A stretch of 60,994 bases of DNA from Candidatus Altimarinota bacterium. GTDB lineage: Bacteria; Patescibacteriota; Gracilibacteria; BD1-5; UBA6164. Both the position numbers and the translations under genes were made by a program. The DNA lies in contig JAUXPL010000038.1 in NCBI GenBank assembly GCA_030683605.1, positions 1 to 60,994 of the forward strand, written 5' to 3'. The stretch's first letter is position 1; every line of letters begins with the position of its first letter. Of this stretch, positions 7,274-17,309 are shown piece by piece. Below the pieces are notes generated by a model that ran no database searches, was not told where the DNA came from, and saw only the letters and a list, made by a program, of their open reading frames with translations.

Positions 7274-8171
7274 AATTTAGTAATTCTTTTAATAATTTTT
7301 CATCTTTTCTCCAGTTTTTATTCGATTTGGCTCTGAGTGCTAAAAATACTTTTTTTCAAAATATTTTTTCTAATTCTATTCTAGCTTCTTTTCATATAGT
7401 TTGTATCAAACTTCATCATTTTCATATTATTATGTATTTTTGTGAATCTGTCTCTGTATAAATATATGCAATAATCCTTAATATTTCATCTGTATCTTCT
7501 ATTTCTTCTACTCAGACATATACACTATGCGGAAGTTCTTCTTTGGTGTTTAAAAAGGCTTTTTCTCTAATTATTTCACTTATTCTGAAATATATATCTT
7601 GTTTTGTATAATATTCTTCTGGAAAATATATTGGTCACATTTTTAGATAATTTTTTACTTTATTTAACAGTTCGTCAAATCATTCTTTTAGAACAGATGA
7701 TATTTTGACTATATTATCATTATCTGGAATATTTATCTTTGATTGCAAGTCAGTTTTTGTATATACTTTAATTACTGGTTTATTAACCATTTCTATAATA
7801 CTTCTAATATACTCTTCTTCCTCTCATCATTCTCTACTTGAATCTATGAAATATAATATAACTTCTGCATCTTTGAAGCTAGAAATAGCAACATTATTTA
7901 TTTGTTCATTGAATTTTCTTTCAGATTTGTGTATTCATGGTGTGTCAAAAAATATGATTTGTGTTTCATCATCATTATATATTGCTAATACTTTTTTCCT
8001 AGTTGTTTGAGGTATATTTGTAGTTATTGATATTTTTTCTCATATAAGTGAGTTTACAAATGTTGATTTTCATGCATTTGGTCTACCTATTATGGCTACA
8101 TATCAAACTTTTTTTTCTTTTGATAAATCACTTGTATTATCTAATATATCTTGTAGTTTTAATTCTATCAT
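7272..8171 (-). CDS. era: GTPase Era, 30S assembly factor
   Basis: 299 residues, normal for Era. The GTPase domain has G1 GRPNAGKST, a switch region with PQTTR, G3 DTPG, and TKTD as G4. A C-terminal KH domain carries YIIIGKGGSLIQTIG followed by the R/K-rich end. Era binds the 3' end of 16S rRNA and helps 30S maturation. The N-terminus is longer than usual ([21 protein letters not shown]). The P-loop glycine before KST is a TGA codon. It is the last gene of the minus-strand run tsaB, PH-domain protein, era. Confidence 0.95.
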
Positions 8172-8189
8172 TATTTATTTTGTAGTTAT

Positions 8190-8223
8190 TCCCTCCCTAA
8201 TATTAGGGGGGGCTAGGGTGGGT
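8190..8223. repeat. GC-rich palindromic repeat between era and the PH-domain gene
   Basis: ccctccctaatattaggggg is a palindrome (CCCTccCTAATATTAGgggGGG) followed by gctagggtgggtt. It resembles the short repeats inside mfd and dnaE that carry an xCCCCTCC...GGGGG core. It lies in an intergenic gap of 91 bases. Confidence 0.6.
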
Positions 8224-8262
8224 TAATTATTTCTCATAATACAAATTGAAAAAGAGAGAAGT

Positions 8263-8778
8263 TTACACTTCGCTATTATTTTTTATATTCAGTTTATCTC
8301 TATAGTCATCAACTACATTTAACAATTTTCTTGCTTCCTGCATAGAATCTGGACAAAAACCCATTTTTAAAGTGGTTATATTTCATGCTGTTTGTATAGA
8401 TAGAGTTCAGTAATTCAATATATTTGCAAATAATCAAGAAGTTTTTGAGTTTACTTCTTGTACTTGTCATAAATTACATTCAGAAACTGTTCTATTTAAA
8501 AACGATATTTGATCAATACCTATTACTCTATTATTGGTAATTACATACATGTCAAGCTCATGATTTAACCATTGTATGTATAAAAAAACTAGAAAATATA
8601 ACCAAAATATTATATTAGTTAAGTTTCAAATTAGGGTATTTCATAATATTAATAATAATCCGATTGAAATAATAATTCAAATTAAGACATATAATCATAA
8701 TATTATATAAACAATCCAATGTCTTTTTATAACTGATATTACTAATTCTCAAGGTCTTAAGTTTTCTAAATTTAACAT
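8263..8778 (-). CDS. PH-domain membrane protein (YdbS/bPH2-like)
   Basis: 171 residues. Two membrane helices (about residues 22-45 and 55-72) precede a bacterial PH-like domain with the typical Y-V-I-T-N-N-R-V-I segment, then a strand pair and the final segment ending in the Asp/Met-rich helix before CPDSMQEARKLL. The role of these proteins is poorly known; many sit beside membrane or stress genes. It starts 10 bases after the tsaB stop, so the two are cotranscribed. The last codons (NNSEV) are close to the era upstream region. Confidence 0.75.
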
Positions 8779-8787
8779 AGTTTTTTT

Positions 8788-9357
8788 CTAAGAAATATTA
8801 GGTTTTTTAATATATAATGCATATATTTGTTTATCTTTACTAAATTTAATATTTTTAATTATACTTAAATAATCTATATTTTCAATAATTTTGATATTTT
8901 TAAATAGATTTTTATCTGCTTCTCAATAAATTGTATTAATATTTAATTTATTTAGATTATTTATTAATTGATCATTTTCAATTATTTCTATTTTAGAATA
9001 AGGTTCAAACATAGCAAAATAATCTCTTTTAGAAGAAGATTTTATTATTGGATAATTATTAAATAAATCAAAATAACTAATTGCTGTTATACTTCAGTTT
9101 ATTATATAATTTATTGAATTTATAGCCAGTACAGTTGTTCTAATTCAAGTAAAACTACCTGGTCAATTCACTACTAACAAATTCTCTAAATCTGTATATT
9201 TTATATTATTTTTTTTAAGTATTTCGTCTATTTTTGGTATCAATGTTGATGATTCATTTCATTTTACACTCCATTCAGTTTCATCAATAAAATCTCTATT
9301 ATTATTAAATATTATTAATTTTGCAGGATTTGATATAGTATCTATAAATATATTCAT
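8788..9357 (-). CDS. tsaB: TsaB, tRNA N6-threonylcarbamoyladenosine factor
   Basis: 189 residues. The start MNIFIDTISNP fits the ASKHA fold, and VVNGPGSFTGIRT is the TsaB signature, followed by the A-I-N-S-I segment. TsaB partners TsaD in making t6A37 in ANN-decoding tRNAs. It is shorter than E. coli TsaB (231 aa), lacking most of the C-terminal lobe, which is common in reduced genomes. Ends in TAG. First gene of the minus-strand run; divergent from mfd with a shared spacer of 101 bases. Confidence 0.88.
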
Positions 9358-9406
9358 TTAATTTTTTTATTATTTAACTTTATATATTTTAATTTTTTTA
9401 TATAAT

Positions 9407-9434
9407 TTGCAAATAAAAAGGAAAAAACTAATAA
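9407..9434. promoter_or_regulatory. Promoter region between tsaB and mfd, TTGCAA core
   Basis: TTGCAA at 9407-9412 followed after 16-17 bases by taataa (9429-9434) fits a promoter for mfd. TTGCAA is self-complementary, so it could also act as a -35 box toward tsaB, where a weaker AT-rich -10 lies near 9383-9388 (spacing 18). Confidence 0.45.
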
Positions 9435-9458
9435 TTGGATTATTAAAATTACTTAAAA

Positions 9459-12400
9459 ATGATTGATTTAAAACTGCAAATTGACTTAAACAAACATTAT
9501 ACAAATTATTGAAGTATATTTTCAAGGTTGTTACTACTTAGTAATCAATTGAAGAAAAATGATACTTTTTTAATAGTTGTTGAGAGTGAAAAACAATTAA
9601 ATACATATGTAAATATAGCATCTTACCTAGGTCTTACTATAAATAGTTTAAATAACTATGCATGATTAGTAGATTTTATTTATAACAATAAATGAAAGTA
9701 TATAGTTACAAAAGATTTTTATAATTTAAATTTATGAGAATATTCTCAGTTTGAGTACCAAAATGTATTTACATTAAATGTATGAGATGAAGTAAAAGTT
9801 GATGAAATAACTAAGAAATTAAATGATTTCTGATATCATTTCTCAGAATTTGAAAATGAATGAACATTTAGAGTCTCAGGTGATATTTTGAGTTTTACTG
9901 ATTTATCAGGAAATACTATTAAAATAAGTTTTTGGTGAGATAGTATAGAAGATATAATATCATCAAATTCCAGTTATAAAACATATGTTTTTTGAAAAAA
10001 TGTATCAATAGACTTCTACAATATTGTATGAAAAGTGAATATTGATTTAAAAAATAAGATACATAATATTGATTCATTGATTATATTAGATTCTCTAGAT
10101 TTTTATTCTAGTTATGATGAATTATCAAAAAATCTTTCTAATTATATTATTTTTAACTCTTTATGAGAAGATACTAGCTATATAAATCTAGGTATAGACG
10201 AACTATATATAGAAAAAATAGAGGATTTCAAGATATTATTGGAAGAAAAGAATACTAAAAAATACATATTTACAAAGAATAGAAATACAATAAAAAATTT
10301 TATTGAATTAAATAATTTAGATTGAGTTGAAATAATTGATACAAATTTAAATAATTTAAAAAGTTTTAGAGGAACAAACCACCCCCTACCCCCTCCTTAC
10401 CAAGGCGGGGGTAAGCTACAGGAGTGAGTAATAGTAGTCTGTGATGATAATATTTCTCGTATATTTGTAAAAAAGAGAATAAAGAGAAGTCTATCAAAAA
10501 ATCTTGATTTGATGATGCAGATAACACCTTGAGATTATATAGTACATATAGATCATTGAATATGAATATTTCGTGAAATAGTAACAAAGGAATTACCAAT
10601 TTCTGTATGAAAAGAACCTATAAAAAAGGAATATATTACTATAGAATATAAAAATAATGATAAGTTATTTGTACCTATTACTGAAGTGTGAAGAGTAGCA
10701 AAATATGTATGAATAGATAATCCTAAACTTACATGATTAAATACTAAGGAATGGGAGAAAAAATTACAAAAAGCATCTGAAGATGTAGAAATAATAGCTC
10801 GTGAATTACTAGAAGTATATGCAAAAAGAAAGTTAATAAAATGATATAGTTTTAAGTCTTTGCCAAAAGATGAGACGATTTTTGCAAATTCGTTTAATTA
10901 TATTTATACAGATGACCAATTAAATGTAATTTCAGAAATATACAAGGATATGGAATCACTAAATCCTATGGATAGATTGTTATCAGGAGATGTATGATTT
11001 GGTAAAACAGAAATAGCATTTGCAAGTATATACAAGGCAATAATTAACTGAAAACAAGCAGCTTTAATATCGCCACTAGTAGTATTAGCTTATGAGCATT
11101 ATGAAAAAGCATTAGAGAGATTTGCTGATTTCCCAATAAATATATGAATAATCACTAGATTTGAAAAATCATCAGTTGTAAAAGCGACACTAGAAAAACT
11201 AAAAACTTGAAAAATAGACTTGATAATATGAACTCATAGACTACTGAGTGAAGATGTCCATTTCAAAGATTTATGATTATTAGTAGTAGATGAAGAGCAT
11301 AAATTTGGAGTAAAAGACAAAGAAAAAATTAAAATGTTTAAAGGTAATATAGACATATTGTCTATGTCTGCTACCCCTATTCCTAGAAGTTTAAATATGG
11401 CTTTGAATTGAATAAAGTCAGTGTCAATGTTGACAACTCCACCACTAGGTAGACAATCAATCCAGACAGTAGTTGTACCATTTGATGATCAAATTATTCT
11501 TGATGCAGGTAAAAGAGAATTCGATAGATGAGGACAATTATTTTTTATACATAATAGAGTAGAAACTATTACTGCAATGTCAAATCATCTGAGTAAAGTA
11601 TTTCCGTGAAAAAAGATTGCAATAGCTCATGGCCAATTGTGATGAGATATGCTTGAAAAAAGAATAATAGAATTCAAAAGAAGACAATATGATATATTGC
11701 TTGCTACAACTGTTGTAGAAAACTGAATTGATTTTGCTAATGTGAATACTATATTTATTAATGAAGCTCAAAATTTTGGTATTAGTCAGATACATCAACT
11801 CAGATGAAGAGTGTGAAGATCTGATAGAAAATGATATTGTTATCTATTGTTTAAAAAAGATAAAATCAAAGAAGATGCAGCAAAAAGACTCAAAACAATT
11901 GTCGATTATAGTCACTTATGAGCATGATTTGAATTGGCAATAAAGGATCTAGAAATTAGATGATGATGAGATATTCTCGGTATTAGACAAAGTGGACAAT
12001 CACATGAAATATGAGTAAATTTATTCTTGGAAATGCTAGAAGATAAAGTAGAAGAGTTGAAAATAAACTTACACTCAACTTATAGCCCTCACACTAACCC
12101 TCTCCCAAAGGGCGAGGGAATAGACCAAATAGTTGTAGCTTCTTCTCTCCCTTTGGGAGAGATTGAGTGAGGACAGTTATTAGAAGATATAAAGAAAGAA
12201 AGGAAAATTAAAATTAATACAAGTATTGATTTAAATATTGCTGCATATATAGATGATATGTATTTCTGATCTGAGCTAGATAAAATAAATTTCTATAGAG
12301 AAATAGAGAGCTTGGATAGTATGGAAGATTTAGAAAATATTATAAGTGATTTCAGAGATATAAATAGAGCAACACCTATTGCTACTAATAATTTCTTTGA

Positions 12401-12680
12401 TTTACTTAAATTGAAGTTAAAAGCATGAGAGTATTGAATAATATCAATCAAAAAAGTATGAATTAATTATCAAATTGATTTCACAGAAAATATATCAATA
12501 GATAAACTTAGGGAATTTTTGGATTTGGATACACATGTAAAATTTAGCGTTGTAACAGTTCATAGATTGAGAAGTTTGAATAAGAATTTTGAAAATGATG
12601 AAAAATTCTTACAATATGTCCTGCAACTTTTTTCAAAGAAAAGTAGCGTGAATAAAATCAAGTTGAAATTGAAAAAATAA
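9459..12680 (+). CDS. mfd: Transcription-repair coupling factor Mfd
   Basis: 1073 residues. The UvrB-like N-terminal part is shortened. The RNA-polymerase-interacting domain begins near residue 350 ([15 protein letters not shown]); the translocase holds Walker A GDVGFGKTEIA (residues 510-520), DEEHKFG (from about 610), SATPIPR, and the RGRVGRSDR motif VI; domain 7 ends the protein. Mfd removes stalled RNA polymerase and recruits UvrA. Two GC-rich palindromic repeats are inserted in frame at residues about 307-322 and 876-905, both at domain borders. Many glycines of the helicase motifs are TGA. It has long AT-rich flanks and no Shine-Dalgarno sequence. Confidence 0.95.
10377..10414 (+). repeat. 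Short palindromic repeat inside mfd, in frame
   Basis: The core CCCCCTCCTTACCAAGGCGGGGG is a near-perfect inverted repeat preceded by accccctac. It adds the residues [13 protein letters not shown] to Mfd just before the RNA-polymerase-binding domain. The same kind of sequence occurs in dnaE at 47062-47097, where the product reads PPLTPPHQGGG. GC content is far above the surroundings. Confidence 0.8.
12084..12174 (+). repeat. Long palindromic repeat inside mfd, in frame
   Basis: Begins ccctcacactaaccctctcc and ends gagagattgagtgagga, with two inner hairpins (CCTCTCCCaaaGGGCGAGG and TCTCTCCCtttGGGAGAGA) joined by a linker ending gtagcttct. It adds about 30 residues including [11 protein letters not shown] and VASSLPLGE. 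It is nearly identical to the repeat in dnaE at 47664-47753. Both keep the reading frame and avoid TAA and TAG. Confidence 0.88.
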
Positions 12681-12701
12681 TATATTTATTAATAAAAAAT
12701 T

Positions 12702-13865
12702 ATGAAGAAACTAGGTTTATTACTTTTAATTATGTTTTTAGTATCTTGTAACACAAATAAGGATGTTTGAAATACTCAAACAGGTTCACAAGCTACTGGA
12801 ACTATAGAAAATTTAACTACTAATAATGATACAAATATGACAAATATACAAACTAAAGCACTAGAAAACTGAGATGTTGTAGCAATTATGAAAACTACGA
12901 ATGGTACAATGACTATTAAATTATTTACTGATTTAGTACCTGTTACTACTACTAATTTCATATGATTAGCAAAGAAGGGGTATTATAATAATGTAACTTT
13001 TCATAGAGTTATAAATAATTTTATGATTCAATGATGAGATCCTACGGCAACTGGTATGTGATGAGAAAGTATTTTTTGAAAAGAGTTTGAAGATGAATTT
13101 TCTAAAGAATTGTCAAATATACCTTATTCTATTTCTATGGCTAATGCATGAGCTAATACTAATTGAAGCCAATTTTTTATTAATCAAGTTGATAATAGTA
13201 GATGATTAGATAATAAACATTCAGTATTCTGACAAGTAGTTGAATGAATAGAAAATGTAGACAAAATAGCAAAAGTAAAAACTGATTCTTCTGATAAACC
13301 TGAAAAAGAAGTAAAAATAGTATCGTTAGAAATAAAAGAATATAATAATGGTACTTTTAAAGATATTACTTTTGATTTAGATGCAAAATTAAAAGAAATT
13401 GAAGCTAATAAATTAGTAAAAAAAGAAGCTATGAAGAACAAAGTAGTAGAAGCTTGAGACACTGTTGATGTCCACTATACTGGTACTTTTGAAAATTGAG
13501 AGAAATTTGACAGTAGTTTAGATAGATGAACACCTATATCATTTACTGTTTGAGCTGGTAAAATGATAAAATGATTTGATGCTTGAGTAGTATGAATGAA
13601 AATAGGTGATAAAAAAACACTAAAATTAGCTCCAAAAGACGCATATTGAGAGTACGATAAAAATAATACTCAAGTTGTTCCAAAAACACAATTGAAATCA
13701 TTTACAGATGCTTGAATAAAATTAGAAGTTTGAGCTGAATTACCTACTCAAATGTGAAATTTAAAAATTCTTGCAGTAGATGATAAAAATGTAACAATAG
13801 ATGGAAATAGTCCTATGGCTGGTAAAACTCTTAATTTTGATATTGAGTTAGTTGATGTTAAATAA
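12702..13865 (+). CDS. Lipoprotein with cyclophilin and FKBP domains (dual peptidyl-prolyl isomerase)
   Basis: 387 residues. A lipoprotein signal with lipobox LVSC (Cys16) puts it outside the membrane. Residues about 55-205 are a cyclophilin: YYNNVTFHRVINNFMIQGGD, GSQFFI and a KHSVFGQV segment (Phe in place of the usual Trp-loop pattern). Residues about 240-340 are an FKBP: GDTVDVHYTGTFENGEKFDS, GAGKMIKGFDAGVVGMKIGD and AYGEYD, as in SlyD-type proteins. Cyclophilin-FKBP fusions are known but rare. It probably helps exported proteins fold, together with the DsbA-like protein nearby. It starts 21 bases after mfd, so may share its transcript. Confidence 0.9.
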
Positions 13866-13897
13866 AAAAATGAAGAAATATTTCTTCATTTTTTTGT
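13866..13897 (+). terminator. Terminator of the cyclophilin-FKBP gene
   Basis: AAAATGAAGAAAT and ATTTCTTCATTTT form a perfect stem with T run. The remaining gap to queA (13898-13991) holds no gene I can see. Confidence 0.8.
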
Positions 13898-13991
13898 ATA
13901 TAATTTTAATCCATCCACTTTCACTAATTACTGATACTACCTTTTGAAAAACTCGAAGAGTGAGGTAATTAAAAATTAGGCCTCCTGTTTT

Positions 13992-15170
13992 TTACTTCTT
14001 TATAAACATAGCATCTCAAAAAGAGAAGAATCTAAATTTATTCTCTACAGCATATTGATATGCTTTTTTTATTAGTTCTCATCAAGCAAAACTAGACACA
14101 AGCATTATTAATGTTGATTTAGGTAAGTGAAAATTTGTTATTATTCAGTCTACTATTTTCCATTTATATCCAGGATAAATAAATATATTTGTATCTTTTG
14201 ATCAATATGTTAATTCTCAATTATCTTGAGCAAAACTCTCTAGAACTCTAATAGATGTAGTTCAAACTGATATTATTCTCTTTCATTGTTTTTTGTATTT
14301 ATTAAGTCTTTCTGCTACTTCTTGTTCCAGTTCTATATATTCGTGATGCATTTTATGTTCTAATATATTATCTGTTTCTACTCATTTAAATGTTCATAAT
14401 CATACATGAAGTAATACTTTTTCAAATCTTACTCATTTGTTTTCTAGTTTTTCTATTAATTCTTCTGTGAAATGAAGTCATGCAGTAGGTGCTGCTACAC
14501 TTCACTCAACTTCATTGAAAACTGTTTGATATCTCTCATTGTTTTCCAATTTTTCTTTTATGTATGGAGGTAGGGGAATACTTCATAGCTTTTCAACTAT
14601 TTCTAAGAATTCTATTCATCATTTATCGAATACTACTATTCTTCCAGAGTCTGATATATCTTTTATAGTAGCGGACATAATTGGAACCCCTCACAATTCT
14701 TCCTGCAGACCCCCTCTCAATTCTCCCCTTCCAGCTACGAGTCCCGTCTTTAGCGGGGTAGACTGGACACGTGTCAGGGGAGATGAAGCTACATTTAAAT
14801 AGAAATTAATTACTTTTCAAGGTTTTAATTTTTTTCATGGAAAAACTAGACAATCCCAAGTATTGTCTGATATTTGTTTGTGAAGAAATATTTCACATTT
14901 TTTTGTTAACCCATCCCCTCATACTTCGGGACTTCCCTTGGTAAGGGAAGATGTAATATATCAATGAAGTCTAGCATTTATTACTCTTGTTTTGTTCAAT
15001 ACTAATACATCATTTTCTCATAATTCATCTATAATATCGTAAAATTTAGTTTCTGTAATACTTGAGTTAGACAAATTTATATTTAATAGCCTAGAATGGT
15101 CTCTTGGTTCCATTGGAGTTTGAGCTATTAATTCTTCTGGTAATTCGTAGTCGAAGTCTGATAATTGCAT
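13992..15170 (-). CDS. queA: QueA, S-adenosylmethionine:tRNA ribosyltransferase-isomerase
   Basis: 392 residues; usual length is about 340-355. The start MQLSDFDYELPEELIAQ-P is the QueA signature, followed by RDHSRLL, NKTRVINARL, VAAPTAGLHFT, HVGLGTFKGV and TNFHLPKSTLIMLVSSFAG. The enzyme transfers the ribosyl moiety of SAM to preQ1 in tRNA to make epoxyqueuosine. The excess length is explained by two in-frame GC-rich palindromic repeats, at residues about 73-88 and 127-162. The core motifs are untouched, so the enzyme may still work. Convergent with the cyclophilin-FKBP gene. Confidence 0.93.
14684..14791 (-). repeat. Composite palindromic repeat inside queA, in frame
   Basis: In the minus direction it starts gtagcttcatctcccctgac and runs into acacgtgtccagtct; the second half contains agacgggactcgtagctgg and ends ttgtgagggg. 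The word gactggacacgtgtcagggg also occurs in the intergenic repeat at 38599-38616, where the flanking ccagcta joins directly to aagactgg. Here an extra palindrome (cgagtcccgtctttagcggg) splits that junction, so one repeat seems to have entered another. The insert adds about 36 residues to QueA. Confidence 0.75.
14908..14954 (-). repeat. Short palindromic repeat inside queA, in frame
   Basis: CTTCCCTTGGTAAGGGAAG is an inverted repeat next to a GC-rich tract (catcccctcatacttcggga). It adds roughly SSLTKGSPEVGGDG at residues 73-88, a position where QueA proteins normally have a short turn. Confidence 0.7.
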
Positions 15171-15221
15171 AATTTATTATTTATTGTAAAATTTATATAA
15201 ATTATATTAAATTCTTATTTT

Positions 15222-15250
15222 TTGCAATTTATTTTATTAAATGTTATTCT
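15222..15250 (+). promoter_or_regulatory. Promoter of the orphan cluster (TTGCAA-N17-TATTCT)
   Basis: TTGCAA at 15222-15227 and TATTCT at 15245-15250; first ATG of the cluster at 15282. Confidence 0.45.
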
Positions 15251-15281
15251 ATTAATATATATTTATAATTTATTAATAATT

Positions 15282-17204
15282 ATGACACCAGAACAATCTA
15301 AAACATCAGCTGATAAAGTAATTGATAAAATCAAAGAATTAAACATTCCTGAGTGAAGGGATTTTACCGATGCAGAAAAAACAGCAATTGATAATTTATT
15401 TAAAGAGGTTAAAACTGAAGAGTGAAAAAATCAAGTTAGGGATTATATACAAAAGCATCTGAAATGAGATTCTAAAAATGAACTATTATCTTTATCAAAA
15501 GATGTTTGAAATAATGTTGAATTATCTAAAAAACCTACATTTTGAGAATTTAAAGAAAAAATGTGATCAAAAAATGAAATAATGGCAAAATTATTTAGTA
15601 TTAGTGATATTTATTTCGATTTAAAATTAAAAAATATTTCTTTAAGTTCTTCTGAGAAAGAAAACATAAAACTTATTTTATGGGATAAATTATTAAATAG
15701 TATAAATTTTGATGATTGATTGTGAATAATAGTTTGAAAAATTAGTTCAAAAATTAATTCTTTGTCTTGACTTTTGTGAATAAGTAAACAGTGAGAGAAT
15801 ACAAAAGAATTTAAACCTGAAGAATTAATTAATACTTTAAGCAATCTAGAAAAAGAATTAAGTATTAATGTTCAAAGTGAATCTTGAAATATACTTTTTT
15901 GATCTTTTGATGAATTGATTTGAGATAGTTTTGAAAGTATTAAAAATGCAAAATTACAAAATAAGCAATTAGATTCTTTTGATAAAGTAAGAGAATTAAT
16001 TTATCATAACGATTCAAAATTTAAAAATATAACAATAGAAGATATAAAGAATAATACTTTAGATAAAATTAAAACATTTGATAATTTAAAATGAGTATGA
16101 GATAAAGTTAAATGATTATTAGACACTTTACCTTCAGAATTTGTAGGAGAAATAAATAGTTTTTTAAAAGAGATTTCATTACAGTATCCTATATTATGAT
16201 TTATATTATCATTATTTTTATGAGAATGATTTTTAGATTGATTTGAATCAAACTGAAAAATAAAAAAATCACTTTCAAGTTTATTATCTTTAGTTGAAAA
16301 ATCTCCATCAAATAGCTTGATAAATAAAATTAAATTAGAAGATTTAAAAAAATTAGAACCAAAAAAATTAGAATTATTTTATAAATATTTAGATGAGAAG
16401 GAGATAGATTATTCTAGTGAAGATTTTTGGCAATCTATATTAACTTGAAATACTAAAAATGAGCAATTACTTAGAATAAATATGTTATTAAAAGACAAAG
16501 ATTGAAATGTATTAACTAAAGATTGAGATATTAATAAATTTGTAACAAAATTAAATAGTATTAAAAAATTAGATATTAATAATAATAATCAAGAAATTGC
16601 AGCAAAAAATATGAATATAAATAAAGAAATTGAAGAGAAATCTAAAAAACAAGAAGAATTGAAAAAACAACAAGATTTATTAAATCAAATTTCTGTTGAA
16701 AAAAACACTGAAAAGAAACAAGAATTAATAAATGCAAATAAAGAAATTATAGAAACATCATGATTAAAAACAAGTGATTTAAGTGATAGTACAATATTAA
16801 CAAAAAAGATCCAAGAAGTAAAGTCCCAAAATATACAAATTGATAATGATATAAAAGAAATAGAGTTAAAAAAAGAAAAAACATTTGAAGAATATTTAAA
16901 TGAATGATTAATAAAAGTGTCTGATAAGTTAGAAAAAATATCAATTGATCCAAAAAATAGTTTATTAATAATCTGAGATAAACATTTTAAATTATCTATT
17001 CAAGCAAATATTTTTGGTTTGAGTAAAGAAGTATTAGAAAGTGTTTCATTTGAAAAATGACTAGTTATTATTCAAGCTAATAATGAAAAAGTGACATATA
17101 GTGCTAATGAGTCAGAACCAATATTAAAAAAACTAATAAAAAATGGTTCATATAATGAAAAAATAGACTGAAAACCTGCAAATTTTATAATCAATCCTGT
17201 TTAA
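15282..17204 (+). CDS. Unknown protein of the orphan cluster, gene 1 (640 aa)
   Basis: I do not recognise a domain. No signal peptide. The first 290 residues are charged and helical. A glycine-rich hydrophobic stretch follows at about residues 300-325 (YPILGFILSLFLGEGFLDG), most of its glycines being TGA. A Lys/Glu/Gln-rich coiled coil lies at about 445-490 (KEIEEKSKKQEELKKQQ), and the last 90 residues contain short strands (KNSLLIIGDKHFKLSIQ). The pattern, soluble domain, membrane hairpin, coiled coil and small end domain, recurs in its neighbours. Start chosen at the first ATG after the promoter. A terminator follows. Confidence 0.65.
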
Positions 17205-17218
17205 TAAATATATTACAT

Positions 17219-17258
17219 AAAAAGTCAATAGTAATAAATTGCTTAGACTTTTTTTTTA
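17219..17258 (+). terminator. Terminator after orphan gene 1
   Basis: AAAAAGTC(t) pairs with GACTTTTT around a 19-base AT-rich loop, then more T. The stem is short, so read-through is likely. Confidence 0.5.
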
Positions 17259-17309
17259 TGTTATTATAAAAAGGTATATAAATATATTTTAAAAATTAAT
17301 TACAAATTT

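Noticed and set aside
10366-10599. Minus-strand frame over the mfd repeat
   Set aside because: Opposite a well supported Mfd domain; open only because the GC-rich insert lacks stops.
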